A DNA stretch of 64,000 nt from Flavobacterium sp. MFBS3-15 (lineage in GTDB: Bacteria > Bacteroidota > Bacteroidia > Flavobacteriales > Flavobacteriaceae), in assembly GCF_026107645.2 (NCBI RefSeq), contig NZ_JAPCHV010000001.1, forward strand, positions 310,001 to 374,000, read 5' to 3'. Shown here piece after piece: positions 50,851 through 60,495 of the stretch. Numbering within the stretch: position 1 is the stretch's first letter; each line of letters starts with the position of its first letter. The position numbers were made by a program, and so were the translations under genes. The notes under the pieces are model-generated. The model was not told the DNA's origin and ran no database searches. It worked only from the letters and a program-made list of their open reading frames with translations.

Positions 50851-52068
50851 ATGAAATTTGGGATTATAAGGGAAGGGAAAGTACCGCCGGATAAGAGGGC
50901 TGTTTTTTCTCCGAAAATGCTAAGGGCTTTTGCGGACAAATATCCCCAGGCGGAAATTGTAGTACAGCCATCTGATATTCGAATCTTTAAAGATGAAGAA
51001 TATGTAGCGATGGGATTTGAGCTATGTGAGGATATGAGTACGTGTGATGTTCTCATTGGTGTAAAAGAAGTGCCTGTAAAGATGTTGATACCCGAAAAGA
51101 AATATTTCTTTTTTTCGCATACAATAAAAAAGCAGCCGCATAACCAAAAATTGCTACAGGCTATTATTGACAAGGATATTGAGATGTTTGATCACGAAAC
51201 CATTGTAGATGCCGACAATAAGAGGCTTATCGGTTTTGGCAGGTATGCAGGTAATGTTGGGGCGTATAACGGCTTCAGGGCATTTGGACAAAAATTTGAC
51301 CTTTTCAGCCTTCCAAAAGCAGAATCGCTGGCTGATAAAGATGCACTTGTAGCCAAATTGAAAAGGCTTACCCTTCCTCCAATAAAAATTGTGCTGACCG
51401 GCAAAGGTAAAGTGGGTATGGGGGCTAAAGAAATTCTTGATGATGTTAAGATAAAACAAGTAACTACAGAAGATTTCCTTAATAAGTCATATGATGTACC
51501 TGTATATGTACAGATAGATGTTTTGGACTATAACAAGCGAAAGGATGGGCGTCAGCTTGGAAATAAAGATTTTTATGATAATCCGTCAGAATATGTTTCC
51601 GATTTTGAACGCTTTACCAAAGTAGCCGATATCTTCATGGCCGGACATTTTTATGGAAACAGTGCACCGGTAATCCTGACACAGGAAATGCTGAAATCAA
51701 AAAATAATAAGGTAAAGGTTGTAGCTGATATTTCTTGCGATGTTGAAGGTCCAATAGCCTGTACGTTGAGGGCATCTACAATTGCTGAGCCTTTTTATGG
51801 CTATCATCCTTCTGAAAATAAAGAAGTAGACTTGCACCACCCGGCTGCTATCGTGGTGATGGCTGTAGACAATCTGCCATGTGAACTGCCTAAGGACGCT
51901 ACCGAGGGATTTGGCGAAATGTTCCTTAATCATGTAATACCGGCATTCTACGACGGTGATAAAGATGGTATTTTGGAAAGGGCCAGGATAACCGAAAAAG
52001 GACAGCTTACAGACAGGTTCAGTTACCTCGAAGGATATGTCGAACAAAAAGAATCAGTGCCCCATTAA
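50851..52068 (+). CDS. Saccharopine dehydrogenase-like NAD(P)-dependent oxidoreductase
   Basis: 405 residues from the ATG at 50851; an upstream in-frame ATG (50731) runs through the tmRNA promoter region and is less likely. The N-terminus (FGIIREGKVPPDKRAVFSPKML) resembles the alanine dehydrogenase/transhydrogenase N-terminal domain of LYS1-like enzymes. VLTGKGKVGMGAKEILDD is a dinucleotide-binding glycine stretch, and MAVDNLPCELPKDATEGFGEMFLNHVIP the conserved C-terminus. It may be NAD-dependent saccharopine dehydrogenase (lysine-forming) or a related enzyme. Terminator at 52058-52075. Confidence 0.85.
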   Translation: MKFGIIREGKVPPDKRAVFSPKMLRAFADKYPQAEIVVQPSDIRIFKDEEYVAMGFELCEDMSTCDVLIGVKEVPVKMLIPEKKYFFFSHTIKKQPHNQKLLQAIIDKDIEMFDHETIVDADNKRLIGFGRYAGNVGAYNGFRAFGQKFDLFSLPKAESLADKDALVAKLKRLTLPPIKIVLTGKGKVGMGAKEILDDVKIKQVTTEDFLNKSYDVPVYVQIDVLDYNKRKDGRQLGNKDFYDNPSEYVSDFERFTKVADIFMAGHFYGNSAPVILTQEMLKSKNNKVKVVADISCDVEGPIACTLRASTIAEPFYGYHPSENKEVDLHHPAAIVVMAVDNLPCELPKDATEGFGEMFLNHVIPAFYDGDKDGILERARITEKGQLTDRFSYLEGYVEQKESVPH

Positions 52069-52075
52069 TGGGGCA
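52058..52075 (+). terminator. Terminator overlapping the stop codon
   Basis: TGCCCCAT / ATGGGGCA hairpin followed by TTTCATTTAT; the stop codon TAA forms the loop. Confidence 0.75.
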
Positions 52076-52106
52076 TTTCATTTATCGTTTTTTTGATTTA
52101 GTTTGC

Positions 52107-52114
52107 TACATTTG
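52107..52114 (+). promoter_or_regulatory. -7 element before the sensor/regulator gene
   Basis: TACATTTG, an exact TAnnTTTG match, 17 bases before the start codon. A TTTG at 52092 is too near to serve as -33, so the -33 side is unresolved. Confidence 0.5.
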
Positions 52115-52131
52115 AAAGTAAATTATTTCAA

Positions 52132-54876
52132 ATGCCTTTTAAAAGATACTTTTTCATCGCGTTTTTACTGCTTCCCACTTTCATATACGCACAGGGACTG
52201 CTTCCCTTTGTAGAAAACTTTACCAAGTCGGAATATGCCGGTGATAATCAGGTGTGGAATGTTGCTCAGGGTACTGACAATGCCATGTATTTTGCAAACA
52301 ACCATTTTTTTCTGAGGTATAATGGCGTTAAATGGGAAAAGTATGCATTACCAAACAAAACAATTATTCGATCGGTATTTGTAGATGGAGACAAGGTTTA
52401 CTGTGGATCCTACAAGGAATTTGGTTATTGGCAGCGCAGGAGAGGGACTATGCAGTATACATCCCTATCAAAAGATAAAAATCTTTTTCTGGGTAATGCT
52501 GACAATGAGGAAATATGGAAAGTATTTAAGCATGATGGGAAAATTTATTTCCAATCGTTCAATGAAATCTACATCCATGACGGCAAGTCGGTTGACAAGA
52601 TAAAATTTCCTTACCAAATATCATATTGCTATCTCATAGATAATCTGATATATGTGGCTTCTGTTCGCAATGGAATGTACATTATGGAGGGCCGAAAATT
52701 CCGCCCGGTTGATAGTTGGCCTGAATTAAAAGGGAATGTCATCCATGGTATGGAGAAAAACCGCGGTGATATCTACATATTTTCCAAGAACAATGGCGTA
52801 TATATTGCTTCGGGCCAAAGGCTGATACCCTGGAAAAGCACAGTAAATAACCTGCTTAAGGATGATGTAATACTTGCAGCAAAATTCATCGATGAGAATA
52901 CACTTGCCATCGGTACAGGGTTGAAGGGACTCTATATTATCAACCTTAATACAGGTGAATACCAAAATATTAACCGTGAAAATGCACTAAAAAATAATGC
53001 AGTCTTATCGATAACCCTCGACAGGGAAAAAGATATTTGGCTTGGATTAGATAATGGGATATCACATGTAGAGGTCAATTCCCCGGTCTCAGTTTTTTCT
53101 GATGGAGCCGGGATACTGGGCTCAGTATATTCACTTGCAACAACTGAAAAAGGTTACCTTTTTGTCACTAATCATGGTATTTTTACTTACGATAACAGAA
53201 AGCTTGTGGCTGTCCCGAACTCGCAAGGCCAGGTATGGGATATTTATAAAAATGGCAGCGAGTTCGTCATTGGGCACAATGACGGAACTTTCATTTACAA
53301 TGGAAACGCCCTCAAATGGGTCAACCCTGTAAATGGCGGCTGGAAATTTCTGAAGAGCAGGTATGATAATGTATGGTTTCAGGCTAATTATTCTGGAATC
53401 GCTATATATAAAGACATTAATGACCTTACAAAATGGAAAGTCCTGGATAGCATTACCAAGCCAATACGGAATATCGAACAAAATAAGCCCGGCGAACTTT
53501 GGGCTGCTGATAATTATCGAAGTCTGTACCGTATTACTTACGATTCGGACTTTAATGTTGAAAAAGTTGAGAACATATCAGCTCTGAACGATATTAAAAG
53601 CGATTTTGGAGTTCGGATATTCAATTTCAGGAACCAAATATTATTCCTGATTAATAATACATGGTATTCTTATAACTCTATTTCGGCTAAACTTGAAAAA
53701 CATAATTCATTTAATGAGAACTTCCGGAATATTTCTGATATTATCCCTATAGATGACAATAACTTTATGGTTATTAGGGAGGGACGCTTATATACTATTT
53801 CACAGGTAGATAATGATTTCATATGGAAGCTTTTGCCTGAGAAGTATTATGCAGGAAGACTTATAATGGGCAATACATTAGTAAATAAAGATAATAATCG
53901 ACTTTTAGTCAACCTTGATGATGGATTTCTTTCCTTTGAGCCGGGAAGGGATAAGCCAAAAAAACATCACATAACTATTGAGGGCTTTTATCAGGGAGCT
54001 CCTATTTTTCATGATACAGAGATTAAATACAATCAACCTGTACTTATAAATGTTATATCAGGATATTTCGGATATAATCATCCTGATCTCTTTTATAGTT
54101 TGAATGGCGAAGATTTTATTCCTGTTGAAAAAGGCAGTATAATGCTCAATAATCTCAGCAGTGGGAAACAGGAATTAGAAGTTTTTTATAATAATGGCAT
54201 TAAATATGTAAAACTTGCAGACTACGAATTTCGGGTTAGCAGGCCATGGTATTTTTCTTTAATGATGATATTCGTCTATGTTTTCGTTATTTCGGGTATT
54301 TTCTTCCTATACTATCGTTGGAATAAAGTACGATACAATCAGAAAATACGCCTTAATGAAGAAGAGCTTAAGCATCGAAGGGAAATCCTTGAGCTTGAAA
54401 TGGAGGCCGAAAATAAGCAACGACAGCAAGAGTATGAAAAGCATATGTTGGAAATAGAAGTGCAAAGCAAGGCTTCCGAAGTAGCAGGTAAATCGTTATC
54501 TATCGCCAAGCATAGCGAGATGATAGAAAGCATTCAGGAAATATTAGAATCCGAGAATGAAGGAAGTCAAATTAAATCCCGCATAAAGAAAATATTAAAA
54601 ACTAATGCCATTAACAAGAATGAATGGCTCAACTTTGAAAAAAACCTACTCAAAAGTCACGAAGAATTTGTGGAAAGACTGTCAAAAAAATATCCTGACC
54701 TTACTCCTAAAGATATCAAATTGTCAATATATCTTAAAATGAATTTATCTTCGAAAGAAATAGCGCCTATGATGAATATTTCTTTCAGAGGTGTGGAACT
54801 TCATCGTTACAGGCTTCGGAAAAAGCTCGGTATTTCCACAGAAGAGAGCCTCTATAAATTTATGATTAATGTATAA
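52132..54876 (+). CDS. Beta-propeller sensor with LuxR-type HTH (SusR-like PUL regulator)
   Basis: 914 residues. Signal peptide (about 1-20), then repeated propeller phrases (WNVAQGTDNAMYFANNHF, IWLGLDNGISHV, about 30-620), a Y_Y_Y-like domain (about 630-715; YSLNGEDFIPVEKG), one membrane helix (SLMMIFVYVFVISGIFFLYY, about 715-735), a coiled coil (about 750-800), and a C-terminal LuxR-type HTH (DLTPKDIKLSIYLKMNLSSKEIAPMMNISFRGVELHRYRLRKKLG). No kinase or receiver domain, so it signals without phosphorelay. It probably senses a glycan fragment and controls the adjacent susC operon. Confidence 0.88.
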   Translation: MPFKRYFFIAFLLLPTFIYAQGLLPFVENFTKSEYAGDNQVWNVAQGTDNAMYFANNHFFLRYNGVKWEKYALPNKTIIRSVFVDGDKVYCGSYKEFGYWQRRRGTMQYTSLSKDKNLFLGNADNEEIWKVFKHDGKIYFQSFNEIYIHDGKSVDKIKFPYQISYCYLIDNLIYVASVRNGMYIMEGRKFRPVDSWPELKGNVIHGMEKNRGDIYIFSKNNGVYIASGQRLIPWKSTVNNLLKDDVILAAKFIDENTLAIGTGLKGLYIINLNTGEYQNINRENALKNNAVLSITLDREKDIWLGLDNGISHVEVNSPVSVFSDGAGILGSVYSLATTEKGYLFVTNHGIFTYDNRKLVAVPNSQGQVWDIYKNGSEFVIGHNDGTFIYNGNALKWVNPVNGGWKFLKSRYDNVWFQANYSGIAIYKDINDLTKWKVLDSITKPIRNIEQNKPGELWAADNYRSLYRITYDSDFNVEKVENISALNDIKSDFGVRIFNFRNQILFLINNTWYSYNSISAKLEKHNSFNENFRNISDIIPIDDNNFMVIREGRLYTISQVDNDFIWKLLPEKYYAGRLIMGNTLVNKDNNRLLVNLDDGFLSFEPGRDKPKKHHITIEGFYQGAPIFHDTEIKYNQPVLINVISGYFGYNHPDLFYSLNGEDFIPVEKGSIMLNNLSSGKQELEVFYNNGIKYVKLADYEFRVSRPWYFSLMMIFVYVFVISGIFFLYYRWNKVRYNQKIRLNEEELKHRREILELEMEAENKQRQQEYEKHMLEIEVQSKASEVAGKSLSIAKHSEMIESIQEILESENEGSQIKSRIKKILKTNAINKNEWLNFEKNLLKSHEEFVERLSKKYPDLTPKDIKLSIYLKMNLSSKEIAPMMNISFRGVELHRYRLRKKLGISTEESLYKFMINV

Positions 54877-54922
54877 ATTTCAACATATATATTTCTTTTT
54901 AGTATAAATGTTGCCTATAAAT

Positions 54923-55076
54923 TAAAACGTTATAATACATCAACACTACATCATTAACATTTTTAATGATGTATTTAAAACTATTATAATATTTTGATAA
55001 TTAATATTTTAATTGCTTTTTTTGTTAAAATGATGTAGTGTAGATAGGTAATTTGGTGTGCAACTATAACGTTTTA
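54923..55076. promoter_or_regulatory. Long interrupted inverted repeat upstream of susC
   Basis: Left arm: TAAAACGTTATA (54923-54934) and ACACTACATCATT (54943-54955). Right arm: AATGATGTAGTGT (55029-55041) and TATAACGTTTTA (55065-55076), each exact complements. A further AATGATGTA lies at 54965-54973. The sites probably bind the LuxR-type regulator encoded next door. Position 40-190 bases before the susC start. Confidence 0.6.
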
Positions 55077-55081
55077 GTGCT

Positions 55082-55089
55082 TAAATTTG
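55082..55089 (+). promoter_or_regulatory. -7 element before susC
   Basis: TAAATTTG, a perfect TAnnTTTG, 27 bases before the start codon. No exact -33 TTTG at 19-20 bases; TTTG occurs at 55052-55055. Confidence 0.5.
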
Positions 55090-55115
55090 GGTACAATAAA
55101 AATTTCTAATTACCC

Positions 55116-57944
55116 ATGAGGAAAGCATTACTCAATATTAGTTTCTTATTAACGGGGTATGCCGCATTTTCGCAAGTACCCCCTCCACCTGCCGCACCGG
55201 TATTGAATGACTCCGTATTTAATGATTCAATTTTCTTTGAAAATGAAATGGCCGAAGTCGTGGTTATCGGTTACGGTACCCGTAAGGCAGGTGCAATTAC
55301 AGGATCTGTTGCACAGATAAAGGCTTCAGACATCGTGAGGACACCCGCCCAATCGGCTATCCAGGCCATTCAGGGAAAGGCTGCAGGTGTAAATATCGTA
55401 ACTAATGATGAGCCCGGAGGATCACCCTCAATACGCATAAGGGGGCTTGGGACTGTTACCGGAGCACGCGATCCGCTGTATGTAATTGACGGGATTGAAA
55501 CGTCGAATCTCAACGGTATTAATCCAAATGACATTGCCACCATTGATATACTAAAAGATGCATCTTCCCTGGCAATTTATGGCCAAAAAGGGTCAAATGG
55601 GGTGATCATCATAACGACAAAAAAGGGTAAGCAAGGTGAAATAAAGGTATCCTATGACGGATTTTATGGTCAAAAATTTATCCAGCGGGAAGTTGATATG
55701 GCCGACTCCTACCGTTTTGCCTATTATAATAATACCGCCCAGGGAAATCCGTCGCATTTCAGCTTCGACCAACCCTACAATACCAACTGGCTCGACGAGA
55801 TTACCGACACCGGCGAAATGATGAGTAACTCCATCTCGATCTCCGGTGCATCGGAGCAGGCCACCTACTATTTTGGAGCCTCCAACTATAAAGAGAAGGG
55901 CATCCTTAACGGTACCCAGTTTGAAAGGACCAACGTTATCAGCAACAATACGTACAAACTTTTTGACGAAAGGCTCAAAATCAGCTCGTTTTTCAACTTG
56001 TCCACCACAAAGTCTACCCCTAAGCCTGTGAGCGCCTTTACCAATGCCTACAAGCAATCGCCCATAGTGCCGGTACGCTTTGAAAATGGCCGCTGGGGGG
56101 TGCCGCTTCGTAACCCGGCTACCGGCCTGATAGACATTGCCGGCAGCGACCGTTTTAATAACGTGGCCAATCCGGTGGCACAATTAGCCAATTTCCAAGA
56201 GGAAAACAGGGGCACCACGCTCATTGGGGCCATCAATGCCGAACTGAAAATAATGGACTGGCTCAAATTCAATTCCAATTTCGGGGCAACGGCATTTTGG
56301 GGTAAAGGCTACACATTCACACCCACACGTGAGTTGTATCTCACTGCAAACCCGACAAGGACCGTACAGGACTACATTAACCAGAATCCCGATAACCCCA
56401 TTATCAATACCCTCCAGCAGCGAAGGGATAGCAACTACAGGTGGAACTGGGATAACTTCTTTACTTATACCAATACCTTTTCCGATGCCCATAATGTAAC
56501 CGTGGTTGCCGGTATGTCGCGTTCGACAACTAATATTTCGGAATTCCTCAGGGCAACCAGGAACGACGTGCCTGAGCAATCAAATTACTGGAACCTTGAC
56601 CTTTCCTCCAACAATATCGAGGTAGCTCCGGGTTCTGTAGCCCAAAATAACAGCAGTACACCTATTGTTTCTGTAGCCTACTTTGGAAGGGGAGAGTATG
56701 ACTATAAAGGCAAATACCTGTTTTCTGCTTCCGTAAGGAGGGAGGGCATCAGCGCCTTTACCGAGGATAAGCGCTTCGAGGTATTCCCTTCGGTTTCGGC
56801 CGGATGGGTGCTTACAAGCGAGGAGTTCATGAGCGATGTAAAGTTCCTTAACAGCTTCAAGATACGCGGAGGCTATGGTGAGGTGGGTAATGCCAACGCG
56901 AGTACCATCAACACAATATTGTTCAATACAGGCACTAACTATGCCTTTGGCGCAGATCAGGTGATTTATCCCGGTAATAACGTACCCTTTCAGATAGATC
57001 CTAACCTTACGTGGGAAACCATGAAGGAAATCGACCTGGGCTTCGACTTTGCCGTGCTCGACGCGAGACTTACCGGAACGTTTGACTATTATAACCGCAA
57101 GACTGAAAATGTAATCCTTCCCGTTGCAGTGCCAACGGTGCTTTCGCCCGAGCCGGTGCTGCTGAACAGCGGTACGGTTAGCAACAAAGGGGTCGAATTT
57201 ACTGCAAAATGGCAGGATTACATAGGCGAGGATTTCAGTTATTGGGTGGGTGGTAACGTATCACATAACAAAAATGAGCTGGAAGAAGTGACCAGCCCGT
57301 TCTTCGGGGATTACATTGGTGGCGGCCTTAGCAATGGGCAATATACCAAGCAGGTGCTTGAAGGCCAGCCCCTGGGCAGTTTTTATGTGTACGAAACACA
57401 GGGCTATAACTCTGATGGCGGCTTTAATCTGAGCGAAGACAGGGTAGTGGCGGGTAGCTATATACCCACCCTTACCTACGGTTTTAACTTTGGTGCAAGC
57501 TATAAAGGGTTCGACCTTTCGGTAGATGCGTATGGTGTAGGCGGCAACAAATTGTATAATGGCAAGAAAGCCCAGCGTACGGGTGGTGAAAATATTGAAA
57601 ACGCCCTTTTGGAAAACTTCTGGCTGCCTTCCAACCCCAATGCCGCGAATCCCCGCCCTTCAAACGATGTTCCCCGCGCGTCCACGTATTATATTGAAAA
57701 TGGCGACTTCCTGAGGATAAACAACATCACCCTGGGCTATACGCTGCCTCAGTTTTTTGATGGTATCGACAAGGTGCGGATGTATGTAACGGCCATTAAC
57801 CCGTTCCTGTTTACCAACTACAGCGGCTTCTCGCCCGAGGTGGTAGGGAACGATAATGCCAACCCACTGGGAACTGCCGGTATAGAGCTGGATGCCTACC
57901 CTACGAACAAGACATTTTTATTCGGACTAAACATTGGTTTTTAA
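55116..57944 (+). CDS. SusC-family TonB-linked outer-membrane receptor
   Basis: 942 residues. Signal peptide (about 1-20), then a short Pro/Asp-rich stretch and a TonB-box-like VVIGYGT, the SusC plug with RIRGLGTVTGARDPLYVIDGI and DILKDASSLAIYGQKGSNGVIIITTKKGK, and a C-terminal beta-barrel ending in GLNIGF. The carboxypeptidase-regulatory-like N-terminal domain of many SusC proteins is missing, explaining the short length. It imports the oligosaccharide across the outer membrane with SusD as lid. Confidence 0.95.
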   Translation: MRKALLNISFLLTGYAAFSQVPPPPAAPVLNDSVFNDSIFFENEMAEVVVIGYGTRKAGAITGSVAQIKASDIVRTPAQSAIQAIQGKAAGVNIVTNDEPGGSPSIRIRGLGTVTGARDPLYVIDGIETSNLNGINPNDIATIDILKDASSLAIYGQKGSNGVIIITTKKGKQGEIKVSYDGFYGQKFIQREVDMADSYRFAYYNNTAQGNPSHFSFDQPYNTNWLDEITDTGEMMSNSISISGASEQATYYFGASNYKEKGILNGTQFERTNVISNNTYKLFDERLKISSFFNLSTTKSTPKPVSAFTNAYKQSPIVPVRFENGRWGVPLRNPATGLIDIAGSDRFNNVANPVAQLANFQEENRGTTLIGAINAELKIMDWLKFNSNFGATAFWGKGYTFTPTRELYLTANPTRTVQDYINQNPDNPIINTLQQRRDSNYRWNWDNFFTYTNTFSDAHNVTVVAGMSRSTTNISEFLRATRNDVPEQSNYWNLDLSSNNIEVAPGSVAQNNSSTPIVSVAYFGRGEYDYKGKYLFSASVRREGISAFTEDKRFEVFPSVSAGWVLTSEEFMSDVKFLNSFKIRGGYGEVGNANASTINTILFNTGTNYAFGADQVIYPGNNVPFQIDPNLTWETMKEIDLGFDFAVLDARLTGTFDYYNRKTENVILPVAVPTVLSPEPVLLNSGTVSNKGVEFTAKWQDYIGEDFSYWVGGNVSHNKNELEEVTSPFFGDYIGGGLSNGQYTKQVLEGQPLGSFYVYETQGYNSDGGFNLSEDRVVAGSYIPTLTYGFNFGASYKGFDLSVDAYGVGGNKLYNGKKAQRTGGENIENALLENFWLPSNPNAANPRPSNDVPRASTYYIENGDFLRINNITLGYTLPQFFDGIDKVRMYVTAINPFLFTNYSGFSPEVVGNDNANPLGTAGIELDAYPTNKTFLFGLNIGF

Positions 57945-57953
57945 ACAGCAGCT

Positions 57954-59432
57954 ATGAAAAAAAATATATTTAAAATGAAAATGGGGCTACACGGTAAAAT
58001 AGTATTGGGGGCATTCGTACTGTCAATTGCGGCATCTTCCTGCGATGGCGACCTCGATGTGGATCCGCAAAATGCCATTAACGAAAATGACTTCCTCAAC
58101 AATCCTGACAATGCTGTACAGCTCGTTAATGGTGTGTACAACAAAATGCTGGATTTCGACATGTACTCTTTCTCATGGATTGGCATAACCAGCATTACAT
58201 CCGATGATGCTGACAAAGGCTCGTCACCGGGCGATACGGGTACCGATAAGCATAAAATGGACGCATTAACATTTGATGCTTCCGACCTTTCATTTAATGA
58301 AGTGTGGAAAGGCCGCTATGCCGGAATATACAGGGCAAACAATGCGCTGTTTTACCTGGAGCAGCTTCAGGTAGATGAAGCCTTGAAAAACAGGCTCATA
58401 GGTGAAGTTAAATTTTTAAGGGCGTTGTTTTACTTTGATCTTGTACGGTGCTTTGGCGATGTGCCGCTGGTTGTTGGAAAAATTGACCTTAACGACACGG
58501 AGCTTATCAACCAGACAGTTTTTGTGAGAAGGCCAAAGGCCGAAGTGTACGACCAGATTGAAGCCGACCTTGCCGATGCCATTGTAAAGCTGCCTTTAAA
58601 GTCACAATATGCCGCAAGGGACCTGGGCAGGGCGAGCAAAGGCGCGGCACAGGCGCTGTTGGCAAAAGCACACCTGTACCAGCAGGAATGGGATGCGGCG
58701 TTTAACATGGCCGGCGAAGTAATAGGGTCTGGGCAGTATGGCCTGATGGACAACTACGCGGAAGTGTGGCGCGAAACGGGAGAAAACGGGGAGGAGTCAA
58801 TATTTGAAGTGCAGGCAACCCTAACCAAAGGCCTGATACAGTATACCGGCGTACAGGGGCCAAGGGGCACACCTGATCTGGGATGGGGCTTTAATACACC
58901 CTCACTGAATCTTTCCAATTCGTACGAAACGGGCGACCCGCGTCGTGCGGCGACCATTATGGATGTGCCGGGTGTGCTTTGGGATGGTTTTGTTGCCCCG
59001 GCTACATGGGCCAACCCACGGTACAACTACAAAGCTTATCAAAGCAGCATCGCTGAATCGTGGAATAATAATAAGGATGAAACAGCGAAAAACCTCAGGA
59101 TTTTAAAATACAGCGATATCCTGCTGATAAGGGCAGAAGCAGCATTCCGGATGGGCAATACTACCGAAGCCAGAGACAGGGTTAACGAGATACGCGGGAG
59201 GGTAGGGCTTGGAGAGCTTGCATCGGTAACACTGCAGCAGATCTATAACGAAAGGCGTTGGGAAATGGCCATGGAGCACGACAGGTGGTTCGACCTGGTG
59301 CGTACCGGGCAGGCACAGGCAGCCATGGCGGCAGACGGCAAAACGTTTATTGTGGGCAAGCATGAGGTATTTCCCATACCGGAAGCCCAGATAGCGTTGA
59401 GTGGTGGGATATTGACACAGAACAATTATTAA
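57954..59432 (+). CDS. SusD/RagB family lipoprotein
   Basis: 492 residues. Lipoprotein signal with AASSCDGDLDVDPQNAI (Cys at about 30). The SusD fold is shown by FLNNPDNAVQLVNGVYNKML, GEVKFLRALFYFDLVRCFGDVPLV, GAAQALLAKAHLYQQEWD (TPR-like helices), and the C-terminal ILLIRAEAAFRMGNTTEARDRVNEIRGRVGLG and RRWEMAMEHDRWFDLVRTG. Surface glycan-binding partner of SusC; nine bases downstream of its stop. Confidence 0.96.
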   Translation: MKKNIFKMKMGLHGKIVLGAFVLSIAASSCDGDLDVDPQNAINENDFLNNPDNAVQLVNGVYNKMLDFDMYSFSWIGITSITSDDADKGSSPGDTGTDKHKMDALTFDASDLSFNEVWKGRYAGIYRANNALFYLEQLQVDEALKNRLIGEVKFLRALFYFDLVRCFGDVPLVVGKIDLNDTELINQTVFVRRPKAEVYDQIEADLADAIVKLPLKSQYAARDLGRASKGAAQALLAKAHLYQQEWDAAFNMAGEVIGSGQYGLMDNYAEVWRETGENGEESIFEVQATLTKGLIQYTGVQGPRGTPDLGWGFNTPSLNLSNSYETGDPRRAATIMDVPGVLWDGFVAPATWANPRYNYKAYQSSIAESWNNNKDETAKNLRILKYSDILLIRAEAAFRMGNTTEARDRVNEIRGRVGLGELASVTLQQIYNERRWEMAMEHDRWFDLVRTGQAQAAMAADGKTFIVGKHEVFPIPEAQIALSGGILTQNNY

Positions 59433-59478
59433 TTAAACAACAATGCTAATACTAACTTAATTTTTTAATTTATTTACT

Positions 59479-60369
59479 ATGAAAACAATCAAAATTTTTG
59501 CGTACGCCCTGGCGATCACTTCAGGGTTTGTATTCACTTCATGCGGCAGCGACGATTCAGGAGGAAATGACCTTCCGCCAATTGGTGGTTACAATAGCGC
59601 TGACGAAGTTGGACAGGCCAATCTTGTTGCCTACTGGTCTTTTGACGGGAATGGCAAGGAAGAGCTTTCCGGAACAAATCCAAGCACATCGGCAAACGTT
59701 ACTTTCTCTGATGCGGATGCGGTAAAAGGAGATGCTGCATCGTTTAACCTGGGTTATCTTAATTATCCAACTATTGCTTCATTGTCAAACACTTTGGGAA
59801 GCTTTACTGTAAGTACTTGGGTTAAAGTAGCAAATAACGGAAGCAACGCTTCAGTATTTTTCTCTTTGGCCAGGGAAACCGACTGGTCGGGAAATATAAA
59901 CTTTATGGCGGAAACAGGGTGGCAGCCTGCGACGTCGGATTCACTTACAGTTAAAGGCTGGATCAATTCAACAAGTGATTTGGGTGGTCAGGATACCCGA
60001 AACACAATCAAAGTTAGTGCAGAAGATGCAGCAACAGGTCATGTAGCGTTTCCAAACAAAGTTGGCGGGCAATGGGCTCATGCTGTACTTACATATGACG
60101 GAACTACAAGGATGTTCAGGGTGTATGTTAACGGTGTAAAAATTTCGAACCCGAAATGGGAAGAAAGAGGCGCTGCCGGTCAGATGCTTACCTTTAACAA
60201 CCCGGTACACCCTGTGATTGGTGCTTTTGGATCCACTGCCAGCGGAAGCCCTATCGATACATGGGATAAAGGCCTTATTGGCAAACTGGATGAAATGAGG
60301 GTATGGAAAGTAGCCCTTAGTCAGGCTGACATAGGTTTCCTTTACCAGCTTGAGTCTGCAGGTAGGTAG
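59479..60369 (+). CDS. LamG-domain lipoprotein (surface glycan-binding candidate)
   Basis: 296 residues. Lipoprotein signal FVFTSCGSDDSGG (Cys about 22). A concanavalin-like LamG domain covers about 45-290: NLVAYWSFDGNGKEELSG, GSFTVSTWVKVANNG, AHAVLTYDGTTRMFRVYVNGVKIS, and GKLDEMRVWKVALSQADIGFLYQ. It probably acts as the third, surface-exposed glycan-binding protein of the locus. It sits between susD and the glycoside hydrolase and is followed by a terminator (60393-60422). Confidence 0.9.
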   Translation: MKTIKIFAYALAITSGFVFTSCGSDDSGGNDLPPIGGYNSADEVGQANLVAYWSFDGNGKEELSGTNPSTSANVTFSDADAVKGDAASFNLGYLNYPTIASLSNTLGSFTVSTWVKVANNGSNASVFFSLARETDWSGNINFMAETGWQPATSDSLTVKGWINSTSDLGGQDTRNTIKVSAEDAATGHVAFPNKVGGQWAHAVLTYDGTTRMFRVYVNGVKISNPKWEERGAAGQMLTFNNPVHPVIGAFGSTASGSPIDTWDKGLIGKLDEMRVWKVALSQADIGFLYQLESAGR

Positions 60370-60392
60370 TTTTTAATGCTATAATTTCTTTC

Positions 60393-60422
60393 CCCGGCAG
60401 GTTAGCCTGCCGGGTATTTTTT
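60393..60422 (+). terminator. Terminator after the LamG gene
   Basis: Stem CCCGGCAGG / CCTGCCGGG with loop TTAG, then a T run. Confidence 0.9.
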
Positions 60423-60495
60423 CCCGCAGTATGTCCCCAACTATACTGTAATTTCCAAAAATATGTATCCAAAAAATCATCATCAAAATTCAACA

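Noticed and set aside
54956-55028. A phase-variable invertible promoter in front of susC
   Set aside because: The inverted arms are short, no invertase gene is nearby, and the operator explanation is simpler; kept only as a secondary idea.
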